In this document: positions 17,228 to 26,279 of the stretch, one piece after another
Layout: the number at the start of each line of letters is the position of its first letter
How positions within the stretch are numbered: the stretch's first letter is position 1
Assembly: GCF_003206065.1 (NCBI RefSeq)
Contig: NZ_PZJQ01000005.1
Span: forward strand, 62,001 to 126,000
Direction of reading: 5' to 3'
DNA: 64,000 nucleotides
DNA from: Salinicola halimionae
GTDB taxonomy: Bacteria; Pseudomonadota; Gammaproteobacteria; Pseudomonadales; Halomonadaceae
Notes under the pieces: model-generated
What the model was told of the DNA's origin: nothing
The model's database searches: none
The model's input: the letters and a program-made list of their open reading frames with translations, nothing else
Translations under genes and position numbers: made by a program

Positions 17228-19192
17228 TCACGCCGCCTGCCGAGGCTCGGGCATCTCCGAGACCAATTGGCGCGCGAAATCGGTCAGCATTTGCCGGACT
17301 TCCGCATGACTCTCGGGTGCCCAGCGTACGACGACCTCTGCCAAACGTGCCCGAAACCGCGCGGTGAGCTGGATGATCAGCTCATGCCCGGCCGGCGTGG
17401 CAGACAAGGTCTCGTCTTCCTGCCGAGCGATCAGGCCGCGCTCCGTCAGGCGTTTCGAAATCTGGGCGAGAGTGGCGTCTCGTCCATTCGGCTTGGCGGC
17501 CTGATCGCTGTCGGCGCGCACGGTCTGCAACAGCAGCCAGGCCTCTTGCGGCGACAGATCCGCCTTGAGGCTCTCCAGAATTCGCCGCATGGCTTCCCAG
17601 CGATTCGGCCCGGAAACCGCGATGGAGATAATCCTCTCCAGCTCCTCCAGTGAAGAGGCCTGACGCGGCATGGCGAAGCTGTCGGTTAGATCGGAGGCGG
17701 TCGTACCGTCGCCCACGGTCTCGCGCAACGGTATCTCGGGGAGAAGCAACGTGAGCACGAAGCTCAGGGCTGCAAGAGCCGCCGCGATCAAAAATACCGG
17801 GCTCAGTGCATCGGAATAGGCCACGCGGTAGAGCGTACGGATATTGTCCGGTAAGGCCAGAATACCGGCGGGGTCCGACACGATCTCAGCGCCTTCGGGC
17901 AGGCCTTGCGCCAGCCCTGATGCCAGACCGACAGCAAATATCGTCCCGGCGGCCGCGACCCCCAGGGCTGCGCCGATGGATCGAAAAAGCGTGACGCCCG
18001 ACGTCGCCACGCCCAGATTCCGATAGTCCACCGCGTTCTGCACGGCGAGCACCATGACCTGCATGACCAGGCCGATACCGGCACCGAGCACCAGCATATA
18101 CAGCGCTATCATCCAGCCTGGTGTCTGCATTTCCAGCCGTGACATGAGCAGCAGACCGACGCTCATCAGCGCCGTGCCAACGATGGGAAATAGGCGATAG
18201 CGGCCGATCCGGCTGATGATCCGACCACTGATGATGGACGTTATCAGCATTCCGCCCATCAAGGGGGTCAGCGCTATCCCCGCCAGCGATGGAGTGAAAC
18301 CGTGAACGACTTGCAGATAGATCGGCATGAACGTGACGGCCGCAAACATGGCCATACCGACGATGAAACAGACGGTGGAGGAGATGACGAATGTGCGTTC
18401 GGAAAACAGCTCCGGCGGCAGGATCGGCTCTTCCGCGCGACGCTCTACCCAGGCGAGACCGATAAGGCCGATTACGGCCACGGCGGCAAGCAGCAACTCG
18501 GTGGGGGATGTCCAGGCAACGGATTTACCGCCGAGGCTACTGGCCAGCACCAGCGCGGTCAGTCCGAGTCCCAGTAGCATCGCCCCCAGATAGTCGATGC
18601 GCGGGCGGTGACGCGACGCCGATGGCGAGAAAGTCATGGTGATCACGGCAAGCGCGGCAAGACCTATCGGCACATTGACGAAGAAGATCCAGTGCCAACT
18701 GGCGTGTTCCACGATATAGCCGCCAAGCAATGGCCCGACGACCGTCGAGACCCCGAACACGGCGCCGAAATACCCCTGATATCGACCTCGCTCGCGCGGA
18801 CTGACGATATCGCCGACCGCCGCCATCGAACTGACCATCAGTCCTCCACCGCCGAGCCCCTGAACCGCGCGAAAAATGATCAACTGCGTCGTGGATTGTG
18901 CCAGGCCGCAAAGCGCGGACCCCAGCAGGAACAGAATGATGGCGACCTGAAGCACCGCCTTGCGGCCGAAGATATCCCCCAGCTTCCCGTAGAGCGGTGT
19001 GACCACTGTCATCGCCAGGATATAGGCCGTCACGATCCAGGCGAGATAGTCGAGCCCGCCCAGCTCGCCGACGATTGTCGGCAGCGCCGCCGATACGATG
19101 GTCTGCGACAGCGAGGAAAGAAACATGACCAGCATGAGGGCACCAATGACGATGCGCGTCTCTTGTTGAGATGGGGTCGCGATATTAGCCAT
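17228..19192 (-). CDS. DHA2-family MFS drug efflux transporter with C-terminal MarR-like winged-helix domain
   Basis: 654 residues. The first ~515 form a 14-helix DHA2/EmrB-QacA type transporter: motif A GKLGDIFGRKAVL, motif C-like GPLLGGYIVE after FGVSTVVG, and the early IVSAALPTIVGELGG. It should export hydrophobic compounds using the proton gradient. Residues ~540-650 are soluble, with a pattern close to MarR winged helices (LAQISKRLTERGLIARQEDE, then LSATPAGHELIIQL). The ATG has GGAGAG 10 nt upstream. No adaptor or outer membrane partner is adjacent, so it probably works alone in the inner membrane. The family is certain; that the tail is a true MarR fold is a moderately confident reading. 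Confidence 0.88.
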   Translation of the reverse strand: MANIATPSQQETRIVIGALMLVMFLSSLSQTIVSAALPTIVGELGGLDYLAWIVTAYILAMTVVTPLYGKLGDIFGRKAVLQVAIILFLLGSALCGLAQSTTQLIIFRAVQGLGGGGLMVSSMAAVGDIVSPRERGRYQGYFGAVFGVSTVVGPLLGGYIVEHASWHWIFFVNVPIGLAALAVITMTFSPSASRHRPRIDYLGAMLLGLGLTALVLASSLGGKSVAWTSPTELLLAAVAVIGLIGLAWVERRAEEPILPPELFSERTFVISSTVCFIVGMAMFAAVTFMPIYLQVVHGFTPSLAGIALTPLMGGMLITSIISGRIISRIGRYRLFPIVGTALMSVGLLLMSRLEMQTPGWMIALYMLVLGAGIGLVMQVMVLAVQNAVDYRNLGVATSGVTLFRSIGAALGVAAAGTIFAVGLASGLAQGLPEGAEIVSDPAGILALPDNIRTLYRVAYSDALSPVFLIAAALAALSFVLTLLLPEIPLRETVGDGTTASDLTDSFAMPRQASSLEELERIISIAVSGPNRWEAMRRILESLKADLSPQEAWLLLQTVRADSDQAAKPNGRDATLAQISKRLTERGLIARQEDETLSATPAGHELIIQLTARFRARLAEVVVRWAPESHAEVRQMLTDFARQLVSEMPEPRQAA

Positions 19193-19821
19193 TTGTAGAT
19201 GCTCTCCGTCATGCTTCGTCTTGATGAGGTCCGTAAGGATACGGGAGGGCGGCTGCGCCGCTAATGATCACTGAATGGCTATTGGTAATGTCACGATTGA
19301 ACAAACCGAACGGGCTCTGTCCGTGCAAAGTCGCATTGCTCAAGGGAATTTACGTTTAGACTAAGTTTTATCGACAACAATATTTGCTATTTTTTGCCAA
19401 TCAGGAATTTTATTTAAAATTGCCACGCGTGGCTTCATCTCTAGGGGTTATCGAAGAAGTCAGTGGCATGTCAGCTATAGGTCTATATAAATGGAGGTGA
19501 TGTTGCAACTGCTAAATGAATGCCTCTGTCAGATTTTTTGTTTCAATTTGTGACTGTTGATTGGGAATAATTTTTTAGAAAATGCTTATGCATAATTAGG
19601 AATTTTTCGCGATAAATCAACATTCACAGCAGTTAATGTACAATATGTCACAATGTTTGCTTTGCAGAAGCAAAATGTCTCAGCCATAAATTTATCTGTA
19701 ATTACAAAGCGAAGATCATTCGCTGAATAATAAAGTGAAGCCAACTTCGAATGAAAGTTGTTGTTCGAGTCAATGGTCTTGACTGCCAGAAAGTGCTTTC
19801 AAAGTACTAAGGGGACTGGTC
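19193..19821. other. AT-rich intergenic region between divergent MFS and envelope-protein genes
   Basis: About 630 bp, strongly AT-rich in 19370-19740, carrying the promoters of the MFS gene (minus) and of the envelope-protein genes (plus). Short inverted repeats are visible, for example AGCGAA-GATCA-TTCGCT near 19709 and CAACTT-CGAATG-AAAGTTG near 19742. A 17-codon frame preceded by GGAGG starts at 19500 but has no other support. No gene is called. Confidence 0.5.
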
Positions 19822-20643
19822 ATGGGGGGCGCTACGACGCAGAGGTTGGTGAGTTTTCACACGGCTGCCGTTACTTGCCTTGTTTTCACATATAGTCCTA
19901 TGTCTTCCGCCGATGATCAGGAACTGGCCAAGAAGCTCAGCAATCCAGTAGCCAGTTTGATCAGCGTTCCTTTCCAACTGAACTACGACGAAGATGTTGG
20001 TGCAGGCAACGGTGAGCGATTCCAGCTCAACATTCAGCCCGTCATTCCGTTCGGTATTTCGAAAGACTGGAATCTGATCAGCCGGACGATTTTCCCGATC
20101 GTCAGCCAGAACGATGTCGTGCCCTCCGAAGGCAGCCAATTCGGCACCGGAGATACAGTACAGAGCCTTTTCTTTTCGCCCAAGGCACCCACGGCGTCAG
20201 GGCTGATCTGGGGTGTGGGTCCGGTTTTCCTGTTGCCGACTGCCAGCGAGAATACGCTGGGGAGTGAAAAGTGGGGCGCCGGCCCGACCGGCGTGGTGTT
20301 GCGGCAGAGTGGCCCCTGGACAGTCGGTATGTTGGCCAACCATATCTGGGATTACGCTGGCGATAGTCATCGCAACGATATCAATAGCACCTTCCTGCAA
20401 CCGTTCACGTCTTATACGACTCCTGCCGCGTGGACCTACACCGTCAATAGTGAGTCGACCTACGACTGGGAGGCGAACCAGTGGTCGGCGCCGGTCAATT
20501 TCCAGATCACCAAACTGACGTCTCTCGGCTCGCAGCCCTTCAGCGTGGGTGGTGGGCTGCGCTATTGGGTCGAATCACCTGACGACAGCGGGCCTGACGG
20601 GTGGGGTGTCCGTCTGATCGCCACCTTGCTGTTTCCAGAATAA
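19822..20643 (+). CDS. Outer-membrane transporter-like beta-barrel protein (neuromedin U-like annotation family)
   Basis: 273 residues. A signal-like N-terminus leads into a mature region starting near DDQELAKKLSNPVASLISVP. The conserved opening (NPVASLISVPFQ, FQLNIQPVIPF) and alternating hydrophobic strands match a proteobacterial barrel family usually annotated 'transporter' or, misleadingly, 'neuromedin U'. It ends in a strand with a near C-terminal aromatic (LIATLLFPE). AAGGGG lies ~9 nt before the ATG. The FadL-like gene follows after 30 bp, so the two are probably co-transcribed. Substrate unknown; a channel for hydrophobic compounds would fit the neighbour. Confidence 0.75.
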   Translation: MGGATTQRLVSFHTAAVTCLVFTYSPMSSADDQELAKKLSNPVASLISVPFQLNYDEDVGAGNGERFQLNIQPVIPFGISKDWNLISRTIFPIVSQNDVVPSEGSQFGTGDTVQSLFFSPKAPTASGLIWGVGPVFLLPTASENTLGSEKWGAGPTGVVLRQSGPWTVGMLANHIWDYAGDSHRNDINSTFLQPFTSYTTPAAWTYTVNSESTYDWEANQWSAPVNFQITKLTSLGSQPFSVGGGLRYWVESPDDSGPDGWGVRLIATLLFPE

Positions 20644-20673
20644 AGAACCTCTCGTAGAAGCGGGGCAGGGAAC

Positions 20674-22041
20674 ATGAATCACTCTCGAATCATTCCGTGG
20701 GGCTGGCTGTGCGTGAACTCTCCAAACCTGGAGTCGCCCCGCGGTCATGGCTGCCGCCATCAGCGTGCCGTGGTGATGGCGCTGATCGCAAGCGGTTCGG
20801 TGATCGGTTACAGCGCTGTAGCCGAAGCCGGTGGCATTTTGCTTTATGAAGCCGGGCAGGAGGACAGTGGCTTGGCCAATGCGGGGTCGGCCGCCAGGGC
20901 GATGGACCCGAGTGTATTGATGACCAACCCTGCCGGTATCAGCCGACTGGCCGGCAATCAGCTTTACGTGGGTGGGCAACTGATCGTTGGGCGAATCGAC
21001 TTCGACCCGGATGGCAGTACCAACACCTCCGGTGGAGACGGTGGTAATGCCATGGTGCCCACGCCAGGGCCTAGTCTTTTCGTCAGCCATCGAGTGGATG
21101 AGCGCTCAACGATTGGCCTCGGAATTTACGGGAATTTTGGTCTGGGGTTGGATTACGACAATGACTGGGTTGGCCGCTACGTGGTGCAAGAAACCTCCAT
21201 TGTCGCTGCATCACTGCAGCCGACCTATGCCTATCGCTTCAATCCCAAGCTCTCGGTCGGCATCGGTCCGCGTCTGGTCTACGGCAATTTCCGTACGGAA
21301 TCCGCGGTGAACAACAACGTGCTGGGTGGCGCTGGTTATGACGATGGTCAGATGGAATACGAGGATCACGATACCGCCTGGGGCTGGAACCTGGGCGCGT
21401 TATACGAAATGGATGACTTCACCCGCTTCGGGCTTGCCTATACCAGTAAGGTTGATCTCGATTTTGATGACAAGCCGAACTTCCGCGGCATCGACAACCC
21501 CGTGTTGGATACGACAATTCAGCAGGTCGCAGTCAATCGCGTGGGCCTGGGCCTACGGATTCCCGAAACGTTGACGGCGAGTGTTTTCCACCAAATCAGC
21601 GATGCCTGGGCGGTCATGGGCAGTGTGGGTTGGCAGAATTGGTCCGAATTCGGCGATATCGGTGTCGAGTTCGATAGTGGCTTGGGCGACGCCTCCACTG
21701 AAGCGGACCGTCATTATCAGGATACCTGGCACGTCTCACTCGGGGCTCAACATCAAGTGAATCACCGCCTGCGCTGGAACATGGGAATCGCCTATGACAG
21801 TTCCGCCGTCAAGAACGCGGATCGAACATTGGACAACCCGATGAACGAAGCGTGGCGGCTGGCGACAGGGATCAACTACCGCTGGGACGACCAGCTCGAC
21901 CTGGTCCTGAATTACACCTTTATCTATCTGGGCGACATGGATGTCGACCAAACCAAGAATCTTTCCGGTCAGCGCGTCAGCGGCGAGTATTCCAGCACCT
22001 ACCTGAACGTGTTTGGCGGCGGGGTGAGATGGCGTTTCTAA
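20674..22041 (+). CDS. FadL/OmpP1-family outer membrane transport protein
   Basis: 455 residues. A long signal region ends near SAVAEAGG; the mature part begins GGILLYEAGQEDSGLANAGS, followed by ARAMDPSVLMTNPAGISRL, the classic FadL opening with the NPAG motif. Fourteen-strand barrel character continues to a C-terminal GGGVRWRF with terminal Phe, as expected for BAM-assembled proteins. FadL relatives import long-chain fatty acids or other hydrophobics across the outer membrane. It lies 30 bp after the preceding channel-like gene. The N-terminus looks overlong (about 50 residues before the predicted cleavage), so translation may begin at the internal ATG at 20776 (MALIASGSVIG). Confidence 0.85.
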   Translation: MNHSRIIPWGWLCVNSPNLESPRGHGCRHQRAVVMALIASGSVIGYSAVAEAGGILLYEAGQEDSGLANAGSAARAMDPSVLMTNPAGISRLAGNQLYVGGQLIVGRIDFDPDGSTNTSGGDGGNAMVPTPGPSLFVSHRVDERSTIGLGIYGNFGLGLDYDNDWVGRYVVQETSIVAASLQPTYAYRFNPKLSVGIGPRLVYGNFRTESAVNNNVLGGAGYDDGQMEYEDHDTAWGWNLGALYEMDDFTRFGLAYTSKVDLDFDDKPNFRGIDNPVLDTTIQQVAVNRVGLGLRIPETLTASVFHQISDAWAVMGSVGWQNWSEFGDIGVEFDSGLGDASTEADRHYQDTWHVSLGAQHQVNHRLRWNMGIAYDSSAVKNADRTLDNPMNEAWRLATGINYRWDDQLDLVLNYTFIYLGDMDVDQTKNLSGQRVSGEYSSTYLNVFGGGVRWRF

Positions 22042-22210
22042 ATGCAAAAAACGATGCCCGAAGTGAGGACAGCGACCATGAACTCAAAAAAATAACCTTC
22101 GACTTGATAGAAGGTAGCAGTAGAGGCGCTTGCGTCTTAATAACGCTACGAAAGCAGTAGCACTGGGAAGTCTAGAAGTGCCAACGATTGAGTAGATAAA
22201 GGATCTCGTC

Positions 22211-22531
22211 ATGAAAACGAAAAGTACTTTTCTAGCGGCAACGGTCGTCACGATGTTTGGCATGTCCGGCATCGCTCTAGCCCAGAGCGATGCCATGGAA
22301 GAAACCTACGAAGCGAATGAAAAACCGCTGGAGGCCGAGTCGACATCCGAGAGTGCCGGAGACGCGAATACCGATGCCGGAACCGGGCATAGCGAATCCA
22401 GCGATAAATCGATAAACGCTGTTGGTGAAGAGACCAATAAAGCGACTGATATAGAGCAGGATGAGGAAATGAGAAAGCTGGACGCGGAGGGTGATAGCGA
22501 AGCGGAAAGCGAATCCCAGGAGCAAAAATAA
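22211..22531 (+). CDS. Small acidic exported protein of unknown function
   Basis: 106 residues. The first ~24 form a clear Sec signal (MKTKSTFLAATVVTMFGMSG, cleavage after ALAQ). The mature part is Glu/Ser/Asp-rich, without hydrophobic stretches or cysteines, and is probably intrinsically disordered (EAESTSESAGDANTDAGTGH). AAGGAT precedes the ATG by 8 nt. It sits between two outer-membrane protein genes in the same orientation, with ~170 bp and ~325 bp gaps. I do not recognise a family; a periplasmic chaperone-like or osmotic-stress role would be guesswork. Confidence 0.65.
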   Translation: MKTKSTFLAATVVTMFGMSGIALAQSDAMEETYEANEKPLEAESTSESAGDANTDAGTGHSESSDKSINAVGEETNKATDIEQDEEMRKLDAEGDSEAESESQEQK

Positions 22532-22856
22532 CGTTTACCATCGCTAAAGGAGACCCGAGTGTGGCGCTACAGATTTAGCTCCGCGTTCGGGGCTCTCATG
22601 GATAATGTGGGATCCAAGTGAACGCATCATGAACGGAAAACTGTCGCAATTGGTCTGCCGTTCTCTTGTCGCGTTTCATGCTGATCTTCCTAGTGGGAAC
22701 CAGATGATCTCTCAACGATGGAGTGACGGCTAGTGTCGGATACTATCCGCTTATCGACGGCTCAGGATTCTACGCGAGGGTGGCTTTCGAGTCGTTTAAA
22801 GCCTCCGCTTTTAATGGAAAATCGTGAGTTTTTCATCGCTGAAATGGCGGGTTGCC
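22532..22856. other. Intergenic region with short open frames, no gene called
   Basis: About 325 bp. It contains an AAAGGAG followed by a five-codon GTG frame (22561), a 34-codon ATG frame (22629-22733) and a GTG frame (22733-22939) that overlaps the next gene. None has coding character or a recognisable product. It may hold leader-peptide regulation or simply the promoter of the barrel gene. Confidence 0.35.
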
Positions 22857-23990
22857 ATGATTCGTTTCGCACTGATAGCAGCGTCGTTTTGCTGGGCTCA
22901 GTGGGTTGCCATTGCGGCAGTCCATGCGGCGGAGAGTAAAGACGAGTCATGGTTTTCCCGAACGGTGGATTCGTTCACGGACGACCAGGATGGCTGGTTC
23001 GATGTGTCGTCGTTCCTGGCGAGCGGGGGGGTTTTGGTCATGCCGATCATCATCACCGAGCCTGCCGTCGACGACGGCTTCGGTTTGATCGCGTATTTCG
23101 TGGAACCCCCTGAGCCCGGCAGTGACTTACCGCCGACGCGTACGATATTGGGCGGCGTGAGAACGGGCAACGGTTCCGAAGGTTTCGGCGTCATGCGTTC
23201 GGGCTCGTTTGCAAAGGGCCGGCTGCTCTATAACGCGGCCTTCGCCAAGGGCGTGCCGATGCTGGATTTTCATCCCGGCAACCGAGACGCGGCCGTTGGC
23301 TACACCAACGATATCGAATACGCCGCCTTCAGAGTGCGCTATCGCTTCGAAGATACCGGCTTTTCCGTCGGCCCCTCGTTACGCTGGCGGCGCAATGACG
23401 TGAAGCTGGATACCCACGGAAACTTTCCACGCGTCGACGATTTCGCCGGGCGTGAAACGCAGCTCAACTCCATCGGGCTGGAGGGGCATTTCGATAATCG
23501 CGACAACCCGCTGACCCCCACTTCCGGTCTCAACGTCGTTGCGGATTGGCAGAATTTCAATCAGGTCGTGGGTAGCGACGTGGATTTCAATTCGCTCTCG
23601 CTTTTCGGCGCCTGGTTCGCGACCCGTGACGCTTGGACGTTGGGTGTCATGGGCAGTTCCAGTGTGGTCTCGAGCGGCGCGCCTTTCTTCATGCTGCCGG
23701 ACATCAACATTCGAGGACTGGAGCGCAATCGCTACACCAGTGACAAGGTGCTTTCCTCGGAGCTCGAGCTTCGTCGCCAGCTGAACCCGCGCTGGGGCGT
23801 CCTCGGTTTCACCGGCTATGGCAAAGCCTTCGGCGATGACGAGCAGCATGCGTCCACCTGGGGCGCGGGTTTTCGATATCGGATCGCCAGGCAGTTGGGG
23901 CTGGATGTCGGCGTCGACTATGCGTTCGGCCCCGAACAGAATGTGCTCTACATCCAGTTCGGACACGCCTGGGGATCTCAGATGGACTAA
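22857..23990 (+). CDS. BamA/TamA (D15 surface antigen) family outer membrane barrel protein
   Basis: 377 residues from the ATG at 22857, which begins a convincing signal peptide (MIRFALIAASFCWAQWVAIA). A GTG at 22824 would add 11 residues and is less likely. The C-terminal half shows the Omp85/D15 pattern: FDNRDNPLTPTSGLNV is the typical strand-turn motif, INIRGLERNRYTSDK is the RGxxxxRY-like lid-loop motif, and the end strand VLYIQFGHAWG is barrel-like. No POTRA domains are visible, so this is a barrel-only member, not the essential BamA. Similar short members are of uncertain function. It follows the FadL-like cluster in the same direction. Confidence 0.75.
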   Translation: MIRFALIAASFCWAQWVAIAAVHAAESKDESWFSRTVDSFTDDQDGWFDVSSFLASGGVLVMPIIITEPAVDDGFGLIAYFVEPPEPGSDLPPTRTILGGVRTGNGSEGFGVMRSGSFAKGRLLYNAAFAKGVPMLDFHPGNRDAAVGYTNDIEYAAFRVRYRFEDTGFSVGPSLRWRRNDVKLDTHGNFPRVDDFAGRETQLNSIGLEGHFDNRDNPLTPTSGLNVVADWQNFNQVVGSDVDFNSLSLFGAWFATRDAWTLGVMGSSSVVSSGAPFFMLPDINIRGLERNRYTSDKVLSSELELRRQLNPRWGVLGFTGYGKAFGDDEQHASTWGAGFRYRIARQLGLDVGVDYAFGPEQNVLYIQFGHAWGSQMD

Positions 23991-24521
23991 GACTCAATAT
24001 GAAGATTTTTCAGTGTAGAAGAGTGCTGTACGGATTCCGGAAAGGCGCTGCCAGTTCCCGGACTGACAATCTTCATACCGCCTGCCGAGGCTCTGTCATA
24101 TCCGCGACCAGTGTATTAAAGATAGCGAACCGAATTTTTCGTATTGCTCGAAAAAACGATTCGAAGGCTAAATAAAAGAGGGGCGCGAATATTGTCATTG
24201 TCGGAACCCGTCCAACGCGCTCGCGTCAGCCGGTATTGGATGTCGGTTTCGAGTATTACTTAGAGGTTGAGAGAGCGTGTTATCCATGCGATTCGGGCAC
24301 GCATTTAGATGAAATGAACCTCTGATGGATTTGCAAGATAGGCTGCTTGACGCTAAGAATATGATTATTAAAGGAGTTGGTTCGTGTCGCAAATAATTTA
24401 CACAAATTTACGCTAAAATTCTCTATCTGATTTGATTGTTAGTCTACATTAGAAGAGCAAAATTAGTATCCCGAAAATGGCATGTCCCCCGCCTAATCAT
24501 TTTTGCTAGGAGATGCATTCA
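23991..24521. other. AT-rich intergenic region upstream of the sulfatase
   Basis: About 530 bp with no intact gene. The left part holds a short remnant resembling the end of the MFS gene (see 24073-24114). From about 24280 the DNA becomes AT-rich, which fits the promoter of the sulfatase. I could not identify a specific operator. Confidence 0.5.
24073..24114 (-). pseudogene. Possible 3'-end remnant of an MFS-MarR gene like that at 17228-19192
   Basis: Read on the minus strand, this stretch encodes LVADMTEPRQAV followed by TGA. The MFS gene ends LVSEMPEPRQAA followed by TGA. The DNA shares a 16-bp identical run (CCGCCTGCCGAGGCTC) and more matches on both sides, with the stop codon at the equivalent place. 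Nothing upstream in the same frame resembles the transporter, so only a fragment remains, if the match is not chance. Confidence 0.4.
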
Positions 24522-26144
24522 ATGGAACTCACGCCACAAAAAAAACCGCCTTCGCTGCATTGGCCCGGTTTCCTGTCTGCTGCTTTAGTTGTAGCAATGG
24601 CTTTGCCGGGAACAGCACTGGCTCAGGAGAATCAAAATCAATCAGAAAACTCATCCTCATCAAAACCCAATATTCTGGTCCTGTGGGGTGACGACATTGG
24701 CCAGTCCAATATCTCAGCCTACACGCGGGGATTGATGGGCTATCACACGCCTAATATCGACCGCGTCGCCAGCGAGGGCATGATGTTCACGGATTATTAC
24801 GGTGAGCAATCGTGCACGGCGGGGCGATCCTCGTTCATTACCGGCCAGAGTGTGTTCCGCACCGGCCTTTCCAAGGTCGGCATGCCGGGCGCCAAGGAAG
24901 GGATGAGTCCAGAAGACCCGACCATCGCCGGGCTATTGAAGGCGCAGGGCTACGCGACAGGTCAATTCGGCAAGAACCACCTGGGCGATCGCGACGAGAT
25001 GTTGCCCACCAACAACGGTTTTGACGAGTTTTTCGGCAATCTCTATCACCTCAATGCCGAGGAGGAGCCAGAGCTGCCGGATTATCCGAGGGATATGGTG
25101 CTGGCGGATGGCCGGACCTTCGAGGAAGCTTACGGACCTAGAGGGATCATTCGCTCCACGGCGGATGGGGAGATCGAAGATACCGGGCCGTTGACGCGCA
25201 AGCGCATGGAAACCGTCGACGACGAAACCTCGGCCGCCGCGCTGGATTTCATCGAACGCAAGACGCAGGCCAGTGAGCCTTGGTTCGTGTGGTGGAACGC
25301 GACCCGGATGCACTTCCGAACGCATGTGAAGGATTCGCTGCGGGGCATCTCCGGGCAGAACGAGTATTCCGACGGCATGGTCGAACACGATCGTCATGTG
25401 GGGCTGTTCCTCGACAAGCTCGATGAGCTCGGCATCGCCGACAACACCATCGTCTTTTATTCCACCGACAACGGGCCGCACATGAACTCCTGGCCCGACG
25501 CCGGGATGACGCCGTTCCGCGGTGAAAAGAATACCAACTGGGAAGGCGGTTGGCGGGTGCCCGCCATGGTGCGCTGGCCTGGGCATATCGAAGCGAATTC
25601 GATTTCCAACAAGGTCATGCACCATATGGACTGGCTGCCGACGTTCCTGGCCATTGCCGGCGATCCCGATATCAAGCAGGAGCTTCTGGATGGTGGCGTG
25701 CAGGCGATCGGGCGCGACTACAAGACCCATCTCGATGGCTACAACTTCCTGCCCTATCTGACGGGCGAAACCGACGAAACGCCGCGTCACGAGATTTTTT
25801 ACTTCTCGGATGACGGCGATCTGATGGCGCTGCGGTACGACGACTGGAAGCTGGTCTTCATGGAGCAGCGCGCCCAGGGGACGTTGTTGACCTGGTCCAA
25901 CCCGTTCACACCGCTGCGCGTGCCGTTGATCTTCAATTTGCGCCGCGATCCCTACGAGCGCGCGCCGATCACCTCCAATACCTACTACGATTGGCAGCTT
26001 GACCACGCCTTCATGCTCGTCCCGGCTCAGGCCTATGTCGCGAAATTCCTGGCAACGTTCAAGGAATTCCCGCCACGTCAGGAAGCGGCCAGTTTCAGTC
26101 TGGACAAGGTGATGGAGACGCTGCAAGAGCCTATCGCTCAGTAG
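24522..26144 (+). CDS. Exported Cys-type arylsulfatase
   Basis: 540 residues from the ATG at 24522, which has AGGAG at a 9-nt spacing; the ATG at 24513 directly abuts that AGGAG and is unlikely. A Sec signal (FLSAALVVAMALPGTALAQ) precedes an alkaline-phosphatase-fold sulfatase: NILVLWGDDIG supplies the metal-binding Asp pair, and CTAGRSSFITG is the sulfatase signature whose Cys (residue 98) must be oxidised to formylglycine. GKNHLGD and FYSTDNGPHMNSWPD are further active-site segments. It hydrolyses sulfate esters in the periplasm or outside. A true FGE lies 8.8 kb downstream in the same direction. The natural substrate cannot be told from sequence. Confidence 0.92.
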   Translation: MELTPQKKPPSLHWPGFLSAALVVAMALPGTALAQENQNQSENSSSSKPNILVLWGDDIGQSNISAYTRGLMGYHTPNIDRVASEGMMFTDYYGEQSCTAGRSSFITGQSVFRTGLSKVGMPGAKEGMSPEDPTIAGLLKAQGYATGQFGKNHLGDRDEMLPTNNGFDEFFGNLYHLNAEEEPELPDYPRDMVLADGRTFEEAYGPRGIIRSTADGEIEDTGPLTRKRMETVDDETSAAALDFIERKTQASEPWFVWWNATRMHFRTHVKDSLRGISGQNEYSDGMVEHDRHVGLFLDKLDELGIADNTIVFYSTDNGPHMNSWPDAGMTPFRGEKNTNWEGGWRVPAMVRWPGHIEANSISNKVMHHMDWLPTFLAIAGDPDIKQELLDGGVQAIGRDYKTHLDGYNFLPYLTGETDETPRHEIFYFSDDGDLMALRYDDWKLVFMEQRAQGTLLTWSNPFTPLRVPLIFNLRRDPYERAPITSNTYYDWQLDHAFMLVPAQAYVAKFLATFKEFPPRQEAASFSLDKVMETLQEPIAQ

Positions 26145-26187
26145 CCAGAGCTTCAGAGGTGAGAGCTTCTGGAGTAAGCGCAATACG

Positions 26188-26231
26188 CGGGCGAGTGCAG
26201 CGGCTGCACTCGCCCGTCATCCCGGTTTTTT
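26188..26231 (+). terminator. Hairpin terminator candidate after the sulfatase
   Basis: Perfect 13-bp arms CGGGCGAGTGCAG (26188-26200) and CTGCACTCGCCCG (26204-26216) with a 3-nt loop. A run of six T begins 9 nt after the stem (26226-26231), further than in an ideal intrinsic terminator, so read-through into the next gene is possible. Confidence 0.6.
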
Positions 26232-26279
26232 CCATCGCCCGGCGCTGCGCAAGATGAGCGTGCGGGGCCGGCGTGATGA

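Noticed and set aside
22629-22939. Two short plus-strand frames before the BamA-like gene
   Set aside because: They lack conserved sequence and proper ribosome sites; the second overlaps the real gene in another frame.
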